Source: Chryseobacterium polytrichastri (lineage in GTDB: Bacteria; Bacteroidota; Bacteroidia; Flavobacteriales; Weeksellaceae). From it: a DNA stretch of 64,000 nt. The translations under genes were made by a program, and so were the position numbers. Of this stretch, positions 1 to 7,888 are shown piece by piece. How positions within the stretch are numbered: the first letter of the stretch is position 1; every line of letters begins with the position of its first letter. The DNA lies in the NCBI RefSeq assembly GCF_900142445.1, contig NZ_FRAV01000009.1:1-64000 (forward strand), read 5' to 3'. The notes below the pieces were generated by a model. That model was given only the letters and a program-made list of their open reading frames with translations, ran no database searches and had not been told where the DNA came from.

Positions 1-42
1 AAAGAAACATTGGTAAATACAGAGCAAGAGCTAAACCCATAA
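1..42 (+). CDS. 3' end of an unidentified plus-strand gene (partial)
   Basis: The first 14 codons of the window read openly in frame 1 and end in TAA at 40-42, giving the C-terminal peptide KETLVNTEQELNP. The gene would converge on the trigger factor gene. It is too short to identify, and chance cannot be excluded. A GC-rich imperfect hairpin at 98-113 lies downstream and could belong to its 3' end. Confidence 0.4.
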   Translation, partial: KETLVNTEQELNP

Positions 43-150
43 TATCTAAAAATCAAAAAGATAGCTTGTGATATTTTACTAACTTAATGACATTGCGCTC
101 GCGCTAGCGTGAGAGTATAATTTTAAGTAAAAATTTCATTAAAGTAAACA

Positions 151-180
151 AAAAACCCACCGCAATTGCGGTGGGTTTTG
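151..180 (-). terminator. Rho-independent terminator of tig, possibly bidirectional
   Basis: Perfect inverted repeat with arms AAAACCCACCGC and GCGGTGGGTTTT around AATT. A-run and T-run flank it on both strands, so it can stop tig on the minus strand and the partial plus-strand gene. Confidence 0.85.
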
Positions 181-201
181 AAATATTTATAATACTATAA
201 A

Positions 202-1536
202 TTATTTTTTAAGTTCTTCCAAAAACTCGTCATGAGAGATTGCAGTTTCTTTTTTAGATGCTTTTTCAAGAATTACATCTTTCAATTTAGTCATTGCAAC
301 TTCAGAAGAGATTTGTCTTACTTGCTCTTGGTCTTTCAACATTTCAACAGCATATTTTTGGATTTCTTCATCTCCTAGGTGGTGAATTCCGTAGATCGCC
401 AATTGGTTTCTTACTAATTGCTCAGCTTGTGCTAAAACATCAGCATAATCCAATTGAATTTCGTTTTCAGACATTAATTTACCTTCGATGATCTGGTAGC
501 TTAATTGTTTTTTCTCAGATTCAAGAATTTCTTTAGCCTGCTCTTCAGTCTGAACGTTTTGGTTAGAGAATAACAACCATTTAACCAAGAAAGCTTCAGG
601 AAGTTTCACTTCTTCTTTCTCTGTTACTTGCTCTAATACTTTGTTTACAAAGTGTACGTCAGCATTTTGTTGGAAATACTCGTCTAATTCAGACTTCACT
701 TTTTCTTTAAGCTCATCTTCAGAAGTAATTGTTCCTTCACCATAAACTTTGTCAAAAAGTTCTTGGTTAAGTTCAGCTAAGTTTAAAGAATAGAAATCTT
801 TTACTTTAACCTCAACTTCGTTGTGGTGTAAGTGCTCAACTTCTTCTTTGCTGAATCCTAATTCTTTAGCTAATTCTTCGCTAGTTGCAAGAGTTTCTTT
901 AGAAACTTTTACAGAACCGTCCATTTTCAAAGCTTTTACCAATTTGAAAGCTTCTTTGTTTTCAGCAGTAATAGCAGCGTTCTTTGGCTGGTGGTGGTGC
1001 TCACCTTCAGCATCTTCTTCCACAACCTGAGAAATTTCTAAAGCGATGTAAGAATCTTTAGTGATTTTATCTTGAGGAACCTGCTCAGCGAAACGCTTCT
1101 GCATGTTTTCAATGCTCTTGTTAATTTCTTTTTCAGAAGCTTCTACTTTGTAGTGAGGTGCTTCGTATTTAGCTAGATCTATTGAGAATTCAGGCTCGTA
1201 CCCTACTTCAAAAGCAACTTCTATTTTATCAGCATTGTAATCCAATTGGTTTACGGGCTGAGGTACAGGCTGTCCAACTAATCTTAATTTGTTATCATTA
1301 ACATAGCCGTTTAAAGCGTCAGAAACTTGTTTGTTGATTTCTTCGAATGCAATACCTGCTTCATATTGTTTTTTAACCATACTCAAAGGCACTTTCCCCT
1401 TTCTGAATCCAGGAACTTGCGCATTTTTAGCATAATTAATCAACTGCTTCTCTACTTTTTCTTTGTAGTCAGATTTTTCCAATGTCACTGTAAGCAATGA
1501 ACTTACATCATCATGGTTTTGTGCGGTAACCTTCAT
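202..1536 (-). CDS. tig: Trigger factor, ribosome-associated chaperone
   Basis: 444 residues. Trigger factor binds the ribosome beside the exit tunnel (ribosomal protein uL23) and shields nascent chains. The N-terminal ribosome-binding domain carries the family signature GFRKGKVP at about residues 43-50. The middle FKBP-like domain is divergent, with an insert rich in His (EGEHHHQP, near residue 178), as is usual in Bacteroidota. The C-terminal half is the helical chaperone cradle. The length is normal for the phylum. The start is ATG at 1536, and a TATTTTTG promoter-like box lies 23 bases upstream. It appears monocistronic: a strong terminator follows, and the upstream gene has its own terminator at 1630-1656. 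Confidence 0.95.
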   Translation of the reverse strand: MKVTAQNHDDVSSLLTVTLEKSDYKEKVEKQLINYAKNAQVPGFRKGKVPLSMVKKQYEAGIAFEEINKQVSDALNGYVNDNKLRLVGQPVPQPVNQLDYNADKIEVAFEVGYEPEFSIDLAKYEAPHYKVEASEKEINKSIENMQKRFAEQVPQDKITKDSYIALEISQVVEEDAEGEHHHQPKNAAITAENKEAFKLVKALKMDGSVKVSKETLATSEELAKELGFSKEEVEHLHHNEVEVKVKDFYSLNLAELNQELFDKVYGEGTITSEDELKEKVKSELDEYFQQNADVHFVNKVLEQVTEKEEVKLPEAFLVKWLLFSNQNVQTEEQAKEILESEKKQLSYQIIEGKLMSENEIQLDYADVLAQAEQLVRNQLAIYGIHHLGDEEIQKYAVEMLKDQEQVRQISSEVAMTKLKDVILEKASKKETAISHDEFLEELKK

Positions 1537-1558
1537 TATTGATTAAAATTTTAGGTTG

Positions 1559-1566
1559 CAAAAATA
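1559..1566 (-). promoter_or_regulatory. Predicted -7 box of the tig promoter
   Basis: On the minus strand the bases read TATTTTTG, matching the Bacteroidota -7 consensus TAnnTTTG. No well-spaced -33 TTTG is visible. Inference only. Confidence 0.5.
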
Positions 1567-1629
1567 TGAATTTTTTATCAAAATATCCTATTAAACACAA
1601 ATTCTTCGCCATCAAATATATATAAATAA

Positions 1630-1656
1630 CAAACCACTGAAAATTTCAGTGGTTTG
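1630..1656 (-). terminator. Rho-independent terminator downstream of the lipoprotein gene
   Basis: Inverted repeat with arms CAAACCACTGAAA and TTTCAGTGGTTTG, just after the minus-strand stop at 1686. It ends the receptor/lipoprotein transcript before tig. Confidence 0.75.
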
Positions 1657-1685
1657 TGTAACAAGATTAAGAATACTAAATACTT

Positions 1686-2285
1686 TTAGTTTATAATGTT
1701 ATAGTTTGCCTGAGCATCTGTTTCACCTCCTGTCTGAGTTCCATAAATAATTCCATTTCCACTCACAGTAGAAGCTTCTGAAACGGTTGCAGGCTCATGA
1801 AACAAAGTAAAAATCAATTGGCTTGTTGCTGCTGGATTTTTTACGGCTTTATTCACTACCCATTCTGTTTTTAGCCCTACACGCTTTCCGTCTCCTCTTG
1901 TAGAATTAGGACCATCTGTACGTGTTAAAGTAATATCTGAATTAGGAAAATTAAATACTAAGAAATGTTCATTTTTTGCAGATTCAATTTCTCCTGTAGC
2001 ATCATCGTTTCCGTTTTTAAACTGTGCAGTTACCTCATACGTTTTCCCATCCTGTAACTTAATGGGTTGAGCACCTCCAGCTCCCATACTATAATTATAT
2101 GATGTTGTTGCTCCTGTTCCACCAGGTGTAATATCCTTTACATTTAGAATAATATTGGTGAGATCTTCCTGCGGAAGGTCATCTTCCTGCGCTGAACCGT
2201 CTCTCTGACAAGAAACAACAGTGATTGTAATGAATAAAACAGCTAATAATTTGATAATATTTTTAGTATTGAATAGATTGTTCAT
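1686..2285 (-). CDS. Exported lipoprotein paired with the TonB-dependent receptor
   Basis: 199 residues. The N-terminus is a lipoprotein signal: hydrophobic LLAVLFITITVVSC with the lipobox Cys at about residue 26. The acidic linker QEDDLPQEDL is followed by a beta-rich domain without a motif I recognise. It lies 117 bp after the receptor gene on the same strand, with no terminator between them, so it is probably a surface or periplasmic partner of that receptor. That role is inferred from position: Bacteroidota often pair a TonB receptor with a lipoprotein. No substrate can be read from the sequence. Confidence 0.8.
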   Translation of the reverse strand: MNNLFNTKNIIKLLAVLFITITVVSCQRDGSAQEDDLPQEDLTNIILNVKDITPGGTGATTSYNYSMGAGGAQPIKLQDGKTYEVTAQFKNGNDDATGEIESAKNEHFLVFNFPNSDITLTRTDGPNSTRGDGKRVGLKTEWVVNKAVKNPAATSQLIFTLFHEPATVSEASTVSGNGIIYGTQTGGETDAQANYNIIN

Positions 2286-2402
2286 TTTTAAGAATTTTAA
2301 AATTGTAAAATTTTGATTGATAATTGTTGATTTGATTATCTGTTTTTAATAATGATGAAGCTTTTCATAACTTATTAAAAATTGATAATCGGTTTATGAA
2401 TA

Positions 2403-4787
2403 TTAGAAACGATATCTAACATTCAGGATAAAGTTTCTTCCTGCCTCATCTGCAAAGAATCTCATTCTGTTAAGATAATCTCTGTATGAAACATTGAAAA
2501 GATTATTCACGATGAGCCCCGCAGAAAGATTTTTACTGATATTCACACCTGTCTGAATATTCCAAAGTGAATATCCGTTTGGTGGAGTACTGAAATCTAC
2601 AGTCTTTTGTACTTCATCTCCGTTTTCATAAATAGGCACTGTCGCATTATGAATCGGGAATCTGTTTTGTTTTACAAAAACTTGGCTTTCAAGGGTAAAA
2701 TAGAAATTATTCCATTCTTTCTTATTGAATTGCAAAGCATTTGAAAAGTTCGGTGGCATCATTAAAATCAATGGCTCGTTGTGGGTATCATCTTTTCCGT
2801 ACACATAACTTCCTCTTCCTACATAGGTAAGGTTGTCTGTAAGCTTAAAGTTGACATCCAAATCTATCCCATACATTTTGGCATCAATCTGTTGATAAGA
2901 CCAAACCGGAAATACCCCTCTGATTGTATTTTGTACGCCTGTCGGGATTTCATTAATGAAATTTTTAGTAATGAAAAAATACGGATTCACAGAAATATTC
3001 AGTCCTCTCAACACATTGAATTTTGCATCCGCTGTTAGATTAAACTGATGCCCTTGTTCATTTTTTAAGCTCATATCTCCGATTTCGATCACTGCTGCAG
3101 AATGGTGTAAACCGTCTGAGAACAGTTCCGCAATATTCGGAGTCCTGCCCACTTTTGAATAGTTGAATTTCAAATCAAAATTCGAATTCGGACGATATTC
3201 CAACCCTGCATTGAAAGAAACATTATTATAGTTAAGCTGAGGACGTGTCAACACTCTGTTTTGATTTGTTCTCACATAGAACTGAGGGTAAGTATCTGCA
3301 TATAATTTATCCCAGTCACTTTTATCATACCATTTAGTGACATCGTAACGGGTGAAATCATATCGTGCTCCTGCTTCAACATTCAGACTACTTGAAATTT
3401 TGTATTTAAAAATCGAATAAGCGCCTGCAGAATATTTATCATAGTTAGGAATCAAACGTCTTGCTTTTGTCGCAGGATCCGAGTAATTGTTTTGAAAACT
3501 CGCATCAATTCCTGTTTCCAATGACCATTTTCCCCTTTCTATTAAATCATTAAGGTTAAGCTGATGCGTCATCAATTCTAAATCCAGAGACGGAACTTCA
3601 TTCAACTCTCCCCTTCTGATATCATATTCCTGTCTGTGGTTATATTGATAACTGTATGTTGCAGATAATTTCCCGATATTTTCAAACCTTTTAAATGCTG
3701 AAATTTTAGCAATATGATGCTCAACAAGCTGTCTTGGATTATTAATATCATAACTGAAGTTTCCTGTATACACCGGAATCTTCGAAGTTATTGCATTATA
3801 AAAATCTTCATTGTTTCCAACATGTGAACCTCTGTAAATTCCAATATTCTGATTGGTTAAATAATAATCAAATGAAATTCCTCTCTCATACGTATTATTC
3901 TGAACAGTAAAGTTAAACGAAGAGAAATCCATACCCGTATTCATCAAATTATAATCAGGCGTATGTTGATCACCTAACTTTTTGATGCTTCCACCTGTTT
4001 TTACAGCCCATCCGTTTTTCCAGACTTTGGCTACATCTACATCTAATCCAAGTCCCCTTCCGTTGGAGATTCCAGTAAGCCCAACAGAACCTTTGATGGT
4101 ATCTTTTTTAGGGAAAATCTCAGGTTCTAAGACCACCACTCCTCCGATGGCATCACTTCCGTATTTTAAAGCAGAAGCTCCTTTGATCACATCAATATGT
4201 TGAAAATTATTAATATCAACATTCGGTGCGTGCTCTACTCCCCATTCTTGCTCGGCAAGACGTACACCATTATTAAAAACAGCAATTCTACTTCCGTAAA
4301 GCCCATGAATAATAGGTTTTGAAATATTATTTCCGGTTTTTAATGCCGTAACTCCCGAAATTTTAGATAATAAATTCCCCAGATTATCGGTAGAATTTCT
4401 TTCGATATCTGTTTTATCAAGGGTTTTGATAATTAAAGAACCGTTTTTTTTGTGGTTTCCATGAATGGTCACCGTTTCGATATCCTGAACATGATGTTCA
4501 AGAATAATTGCTACATGCATATCCTGAGCAACTGCTATATTTTCAGTATAATCATTACAATCAGGATGTTTAGCAATGAGTATATATTTTCCTGCAGGAA
4601 TCTTTTCAAAAGAAAACTTTCCTTTCTTATCTGTTTTGGCTGTAAAATCCCCGATTTTCACCACCGCATTTTCCAGCATGGTTTTATCGTGAAAGTCCTG
4701 AACAGCGCCTTCTACAGTATAGGTTTTTTGTGCGTTTGTAAATACCAATCCACAAAAGATCAGCATTAAACTATATATCAATTTCAT
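2403..4787 (-). CDS. TonB-dependent outer-membrane receptor with carboxypeptidase-regulatory-like N-terminus
   Basis: About 794 residues from the ATG at 4787. A longer frame reaches a TTG at 4814, but the ATG starts a normal signal peptide (MKLIYSLMLIF...TNA). Next comes a carboxypeptidase D regulatory-like beta-sandwich (about residues 20-105), the plug domain (LGNLLSKISGVTALKTGNNISKP; IHGLYGSRIAVFNNGVRL; KGASALKYGSDAIGGVV), and a 22-strand barrel ending in the aromatic motif VRYRF. It would import a metal chelate or similar ligand using TonB/ExbBD. A Fur-like box upstream (4879-4897) and a His-rich neighbour suggest metal uptake; the metal is not determinable here. Confidence 0.92.
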   Translation of the reverse strand: MKLIYSLMLIFCGLVFTNAQKTYTVEGAVQDFHDKTMLENAVVKIGDFTAKTDKKGKFSFEKIPAGKYILIAKHPDCNDYTENIAVAQDMHVAIILEHHVQDIETVTIHGNHKKNGSLIIKTLDKTDIERNSTDNLGNLLSKISGVTALKTGNNISKPIIHGLYGSRIAVFNNGVRLAEQEWGVEHAPNVDINNFQHIDVIKGASALKYGSDAIGGVVVLEPEIFPKKDTIKGSVGLTGISNGRGLGLDVDVAKVWKNGWAVKTGGSIKKLGDQHTPDYNLMNTGMDFSSFNFTVQNNTYERGISFDYYLTNQNIGIYRGSHVGNNEDFYNAITSKIPVYTGNFSYDINNPRQLVEHHIAKISAFKRFENIGKLSATYSYQYNHRQEYDIRRGELNEVPSLDLELMTHQLNLNDLIERGKWSLETGIDASFQNNYSDPATKARRLIPNYDKYSAGAYSIFKYKISSSLNVEAGARYDFTRYDVTKWYDKSDWDKLYADTYPQFYVRTNQNRVLTRPQLNYNNVSFNAGLEYRPNSNFDLKFNYSKVGRTPNIAELFSDGLHHSAAVIEIGDMSLKNEQGHQFNLTADAKFNVLRGLNISVNPYFFITKNFINEIPTGVQNTIRGVFPVWSYQQIDAKMYGIDLDVNFKLTDNLTYVGRGSYVYGKDDTHNEPLILMMPPNFSNALQFNKKEWNNFYFTLESQVFVKQNRFPIHNATVPIYENGDEVQKTVDFSTPPNGYSLWNIQTGVNISKNLSAGLIVNNLFNVSYRDYLNRMRFFADEAGRNFILNVRYRF

Positions 4788-4804
4788 TGTAAATAGATAG
4801 GTTT

Positions 4805-4824
4805 TGTACCTCAATGAAGGTACA
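4805..4824. promoter_or_regulatory. Inverted repeat upstream of the TonB receptor start
   Basis: Perfect 7-bp arms TGTACCT and AGGTACA separated by 6 bp, 18-37 bases before the receptor ATG. It may be an operator or a 5'-UTR hairpin. It covers the alternative TTG start and so argues for the ATG at 4787. Confidence 0.4.
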
Positions 4825-4878
4825 TTTTCGTAAAAAATGTGAAATTTATGGCTGATTAATCTTCGGTAAAGTAAAACT

Positions 4879-4897
4879 GGTAATGATCATCATTAAA
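4879..4897. promoter_or_regulatory. Fur-family-like operator upstream of the TonB receptor
   Basis: The 15-bp core TAATGATCATCATTA is a perfect 7-1-7 inverted repeat. The 19-bp site agrees with the classical Fur box GATAATGATAATCATTATC at 15 of its 18 non-central positions. It sits about 92-110 bp upstream of the receptor ATG. Which Fur-family regulator binds, if any, is unknown. No clear TAnnTTTG box was found between the site and the gene. Confidence 0.55.
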
Positions 4898-4950
4898 AAA
4901 AGACGACACTAATACCATTTTATCTCTAAAATTTTACTTTAAATTATCCC

Positions 4951-5031
4951 GCCCCTTCAGGGCTATATTATCACTAATCTTTCTTTCATCGGGTTTCACC
5001 CAATGCTATTATTATTTCGCCACTTCGTGGC
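4951..5031. repeat. REP-like cluster of three small hairpins
   Basis: Three short stem-loops lie in a row: GCCCCTTCAGGGC (4951-4963), GGGTTTCACCC (4991-5001) and GCCACTTCGTGGC (5019-5031). Each pairs 4-5 bases around a TTC-type loop, and the spacers are AT-rich. From memory, such GCCCC-TTC-GGGGC hairpin groups recur between genes in Flavobacteriia, probably as non-autonomous repeats. Only this copy is in the window. Confidence 0.55.
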
Positions 5032-5115
5032 TGATTAAGATAAATTCAAAAGGAAAATAGTATCAATTTTAAATATAAACTTTAACCCATTAAAGCCAAA
5101 AAAGAATCTAAAAAA

Positions 5116-5472
5116 CTATGAAATTGTGGGAGGACCCCGAAGTTGAAAACTGAATTTAGTCTGAGACCAGATTTTTTCCTGAACAGCAAGAATCAATTCT
5201 ACTTCATGCGTATAATGCTCAAAAGTAAAATTAAACTCTTCCGGAACTAAAGTATGTCCGGTTGCTAAGAAATGACAAGCCAAACAGTCTCCGGCTTTTT
5301 CTTTCGCTTCGTTTTTGGAAATATTATTTTCTGTTTTTTTAAGATGAAATGCCTTAAAAAGATCTACAGACTCATGATGGTGAAAACTTTGAGAAAACAG
5401 CGCAATGAAGTATATCCCAAACAATAGCTTGGAGATAAAACTCTTCAGATTTCTGCTTTCTTTAAAAATCAT
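5116..5472 (-). CDS. Small His-rich exported or membrane protein, possible metal handling
   Basis: 118 residues. An N-terminal hydrophobic segment (about 10-28) is followed by FHHHES, a CLACH motif near residue 84-88 and a C-terminal RGPP. His-rich stretch, CxxCH and terminal R-G-P-P recall DUF2946-type proteins found next to TonB metal receptors. The CxxCH could bind haem or metal, but a single motif does not prove a cytochrome. A TACTTTTG promoter box stands exactly 4 bases before the ATG, implying a leaderless mRNA. It precedes the TonB receptor on the same strand, 328 bp away. Confidence 0.75.
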   Translation of the reverse strand: MIFKESRNLKSFISKLLFGIYFIALFSQSFHHHESVDLFKAFHLKKTENNISKNEAKEKAGDCLACHFLATGHTLVPEEFNFTFEHYTHEVELILAVQEKIWSQTKFSFQLRGPPTIS

Positions 5473-5476
5473 CTTT

Positions 5477-5484
5477 CAAAAGTA
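5477..5484 (-). promoter_or_regulatory. Promoter -7 box giving a predicted leaderless mRNA
   Basis: The minus strand reads TACTTTTG-AAAG-ATG. With the transcription start normally 5-8 bases after this box, transcription would begin at or within the start codon at 5472. Confidence 0.55.
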
Positions 5485-5606
5485 TAAATAATAATTTAAA
5501 ACTTAGATTAAAGTTTTATTAAATCCTTTGTAAACTATATAGTAAGTCGTACGCTTTAGTGTTTTGTTACAAAAGACACTCAAAAAATTAGAGTTATTTT
5601 ATTTCT

Positions 5607-5703
5607 AGATCCTTCGACTCCGTTCAGGATGACATCGCTAATACTAGATGTTATCTAAACAGAATAATTTACCAGTGTCAGCCTGAGCAGAATCGAAGGA
5701 TCT
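5607..5703. repeat. 97-bp inverted-repeat element
   Basis: The left end, 28 bp from AGATCCTTCGACTCC (5607-5634), and the right end (5676-5703, ending GAATCGAAGGATCT) are inverted copies with 24 of 28 positions matching, around a 41-bp AT-rich centre. There is no ORF inside. The end sequence 'GATCCTTCGACTCCGCTCAGGATGACA' in this general form is a widespread intergenic repeat in many bacterial genomes, as I recall, probably MITE-like. It lies just after the ABC-F stop codon and could form a long RNA hairpin. Confidence 0.7.
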
Positions 5704-5728
5704 TAATATTTTACAATTCAAATAAAAA

Positions 5729-7651
5729 TTAGTCTAATTGAGAACCTAAATATTCCCATTCCTGTAAAGCTCCTTCCAGCTCTTCCTTCGTTGCATTATA
5801 TTTTGCTAAGGTTTCTTCTGAAGGATTTTCTTTTGTGAACGTAGCTTCCATTTCTTCTACTTTGGTTTCAAGTTCAGAAATTTTCTCTTCTACTTTCTTT
5901 AATTTATTTTGAATATTTTTTTGTTCTTTGCTAACGATTTGAGATTTCTCCTCAACTTTTGGCTTCGGTGCTTCTTTTACCACAACTTTAACGTCTTCTG
6001 TATGAAGCTTAGCTTTTTCAGCAGAGATCTCTCTCAACGTTTCTTTTTGTCTATATGATAAATATTCACTAACGCTTCCCAAGAATTCTTTCATTCTACC
6101 GTCACGGAATTCGTAGATCTTATCACATAATCCATCCAAGAATTCTCTATCGTGAGAAATTACAATCAATGTACCTTCAAATCTCTGTAAAGCCAATTTA
6201 ATAATCTCCTTAGACTGAATATCCAAGTGATTGGTAGGCTCATCCATAATCAAGGTGTTGAACGGACGAAGCAATAGTTTACAAAGTGCCAGACGGTTTC
6301 TTTCTCCTCCGGAAAGTACTTTTGTTTTTTTGTTTACCGCTTCCCCTTGAAATAAGAAAGATCCTAATAAATCTCTTACTCTTGGTCTTGTTTCTTCAGT
6401 TGCAGAATCTTCTGCTTCTTCTAAAACGGTTTTATTGGGTGTTAAAACTTCCTCCTGATTTTGGGCAAAATATCCAATATTCACATTGTGTCCAAGATTC
6501 CATGAACCTGAATAATCTTTAATATCTCCTGCAAGAATTTTAGCTAAAGTAGTCTTCCCTTGTCCGTTTTGTCCTAATAGAGCAATTCTGTCTCCTCTCT
6601 GAACAATGAAATCAACCTCATCAAAAATTTGTTTCTTTCCATACGCTTTTCCTAAATGCTCAGCTTCAAAAATTACTTTCCCCGGAATAACAGACTGTAC
6701 GAAGCGGATGTTGAATTTAGAAACGTCTTCATTATCAATTTCAATACGGTCAATTTTATCTAATTTTTTAATAAGCGACTGCGCAAAAGATGCTTTAGTA
6801 GCACTTGCACGGAACTTATTAATATTGTCTTCCATTTGCTTAATTTCAGCATCCTGATTTTTCTTAGCCTGAACTAATTTTTCACGACGCTCTTCACGCA
6901 TTACAAGATATTTTGTATAGTTGGTTTTATAATCATCAACTTTTCTGTTATTTACATCAAAAGTTCTGTTACAAACCGCCGTCATAAACTGTTTATCGTG
7001 ACTCACCAATACAATAGCACCAGGATAATCTTTCAAAAAGTTTTCCAGCCAAATAATAGATTCCATATCCAAGTGGTTGGTAGGCTCATCCAGAAGCATC
7101 AGATCATTCTTTTGAAGAAGTAATTTTGCTAATTCAATCCTCATTCTCCAACCTCCCGAAAATTCATCCGTTATTTTTTGAAAATCATCAGCTTTAAAAC
7201 CTAACCCGAATAATACCTTTTCTACATCACCTTCCAAATTATAGGCATCATGATGCATCAACATATCGTTCAGCTCGGTCATTTTATTAATGATATCCGT
7301 ATAAGCATCACTTTCGTAGTCTGTTCTGGTAGCCAACTGATGGTTTACCTCCTCCAGTTCATTCTTCCATGCATTGATTTGCTCAAATGCCTGCATTGTT
7401 TCATCCCAAACCGTTCTTCCTTTTACAAAATCAAGATCTTGTTTCAAAAAACCAATGGTGATGTTTCCTTCCGGAACTACAACCCCTTCAAAAAAAGTAA
7501 TTTCTTTGGAAAGCATTTTTAACAAAGTGGATTTTCCCGCTCCATTTTTACCTACCAAACCAACTTTATCATCCTTTTTAATGGTGAAATTAACGTTTTG
7601 AAACAAATAGTTTCCCGAATGATGTAATCCTAGACCTTGAACCGAAAGCAT
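5729..7651 (-). CDS. ABC-F family ATPase (ribosome-associated type)
   Basis: 640 residues with two ABC domains and no membrane segment. Domain 1: Walker A GKNGAGKST at about 34-42, signature FSGGWRMRIELAK, Walker B LMLLDEPTNHLD. A charged linker (about 230-310, KKNQDAEIKQMEDNINKF) joins it to domain 2: GQNGQGKTT, LSGGERNRLALCK, LIMDEPTNHLD. A C-terminal coiled coil (about 540-640) resembles the Uup type. ABC-F proteins bind the ribosomal E site and relieve stalling or give antibiotic protection; which applies here is unknown. The gene is monocistronic, with a TATTTTTG box at 7695-7702. Confidence 0.93.
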   Translation of the reverse strand: MLSVQGLGLHHSGNYLFQNVNFTIKKDDKVGLVGKNGAGKSTLLKMLSKEITFFEGVVVPEGNITIGFLKQDLDFVKGRTVWDETMQAFEQINAWKNELEEVNHQLATRTDYESDAYTDIINKMTELNDMLMHHDAYNLEGDVEKVLFGLGFKADDFQKITDEFSGGWRMRIELAKLLLQKNDLMLLDEPTNHLDMESIIWLENFLKDYPGAIVLVSHDKQFMTAVCNRTFDVNNRKVDDYKTNYTKYLVMREERREKLVQAKKNQDAEIKQMEDNINKFRASATKASFAQSLIKKLDKIDRIEIDNEDVSKFNIRFVQSVIPGKVIFEAEHLGKAYGKKQIFDEVDFIVQRGDRIALLGQNGQGKTTLAKILAGDIKDYSGSWNLGHNVNIGYFAQNQEEVLTPNKTVLEEAEDSATEETRPRVRDLLGSFLFQGEAVNKKTKVLSGGERNRLALCKLLLRPFNTLIMDEPTNHLDIQSKEIIKLALQRFEGTLIVISHDREFLDGLCDKIYEFRDGRMKEFLGSVSEYLSYRQKETLREISAEKAKLHTEDVKVVVKEAPKPKVEEKSQIVSKEQKNIQNKLKKVEEKISELETKVEEMEATFTKENPSEETLAKYNATKEELEGALQEWEYLGSQLD

Positions 7652-7694
7652 GTAATGATGTAATTAAGAATTAATACTGAATATTTTTCGGGTG

Positions 7695-7702
7695 CAAAAA
7701 TA
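7695..7702 (-). promoter_or_regulatory. Predicted -7 box of the ABC-F gene
   Basis: Minus strand TATTTTTG, matching TAnnTTTG, 43 bases before the start codon. Confidence 0.45.
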
Positions 7703-7825
7703 CGGAAAAAGAAATGAATAGGAGAATATTGATTTAAAGCATTTTAGATTGATCTGAAATAAATTATTATTTCAACCATTTAACATCAAAATAAAGAATA
7801 TGAATTACATTTAATCTCATTCTCA

Positions 7826-7840
7826 TGAATATTATTTTCA
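7826..7840. promoter_or_regulatory. Possible Fur-like box before the histidine decarboxylase gene
   Basis: TGAATATTATTTTCA is a 7-1-7 inverted repeat with one internal mismatch, and agrees with the Fur core TGATAATnATTATCA at 11 of 14 positions. It is 49-63 bases before the ATG. The surrounding DNA is very AT-rich, so a chance match is quite possible. Confidence 0.3.
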
Positions 7841-7888
7841 TTATTTATATTTTTCATTGTATCTTTAATACTATTAAAACTCAACACC

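Larger units (their letters stand above)
4788..5115. other. Intergenic region between His-rich protein and TonB receptor
   Basis: 328 bp without a gene. It holds the TGTACCT inverted repeat, the Fur-like box and the three-hairpin repeat cluster listed separately. The remainder is featureless AT-rich sequence. I saw no terminator for the upstream gene apart from the hairpin cluster. Confidence 0.6.

Noticed and set aside
98..113. GC-rich imperfect palindrome after the partial gene at the left edge
   Set aside because: No T run directly after it. May be part of the 3' end of the partial gene, but not callable.
5116..5472. CxxCH motif as proof of a c-type cytochrome
   Set aside because: One CLACH in a small His-rich protein more likely marks metal binding. 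No distal ligand or cytochrome fold could be read.
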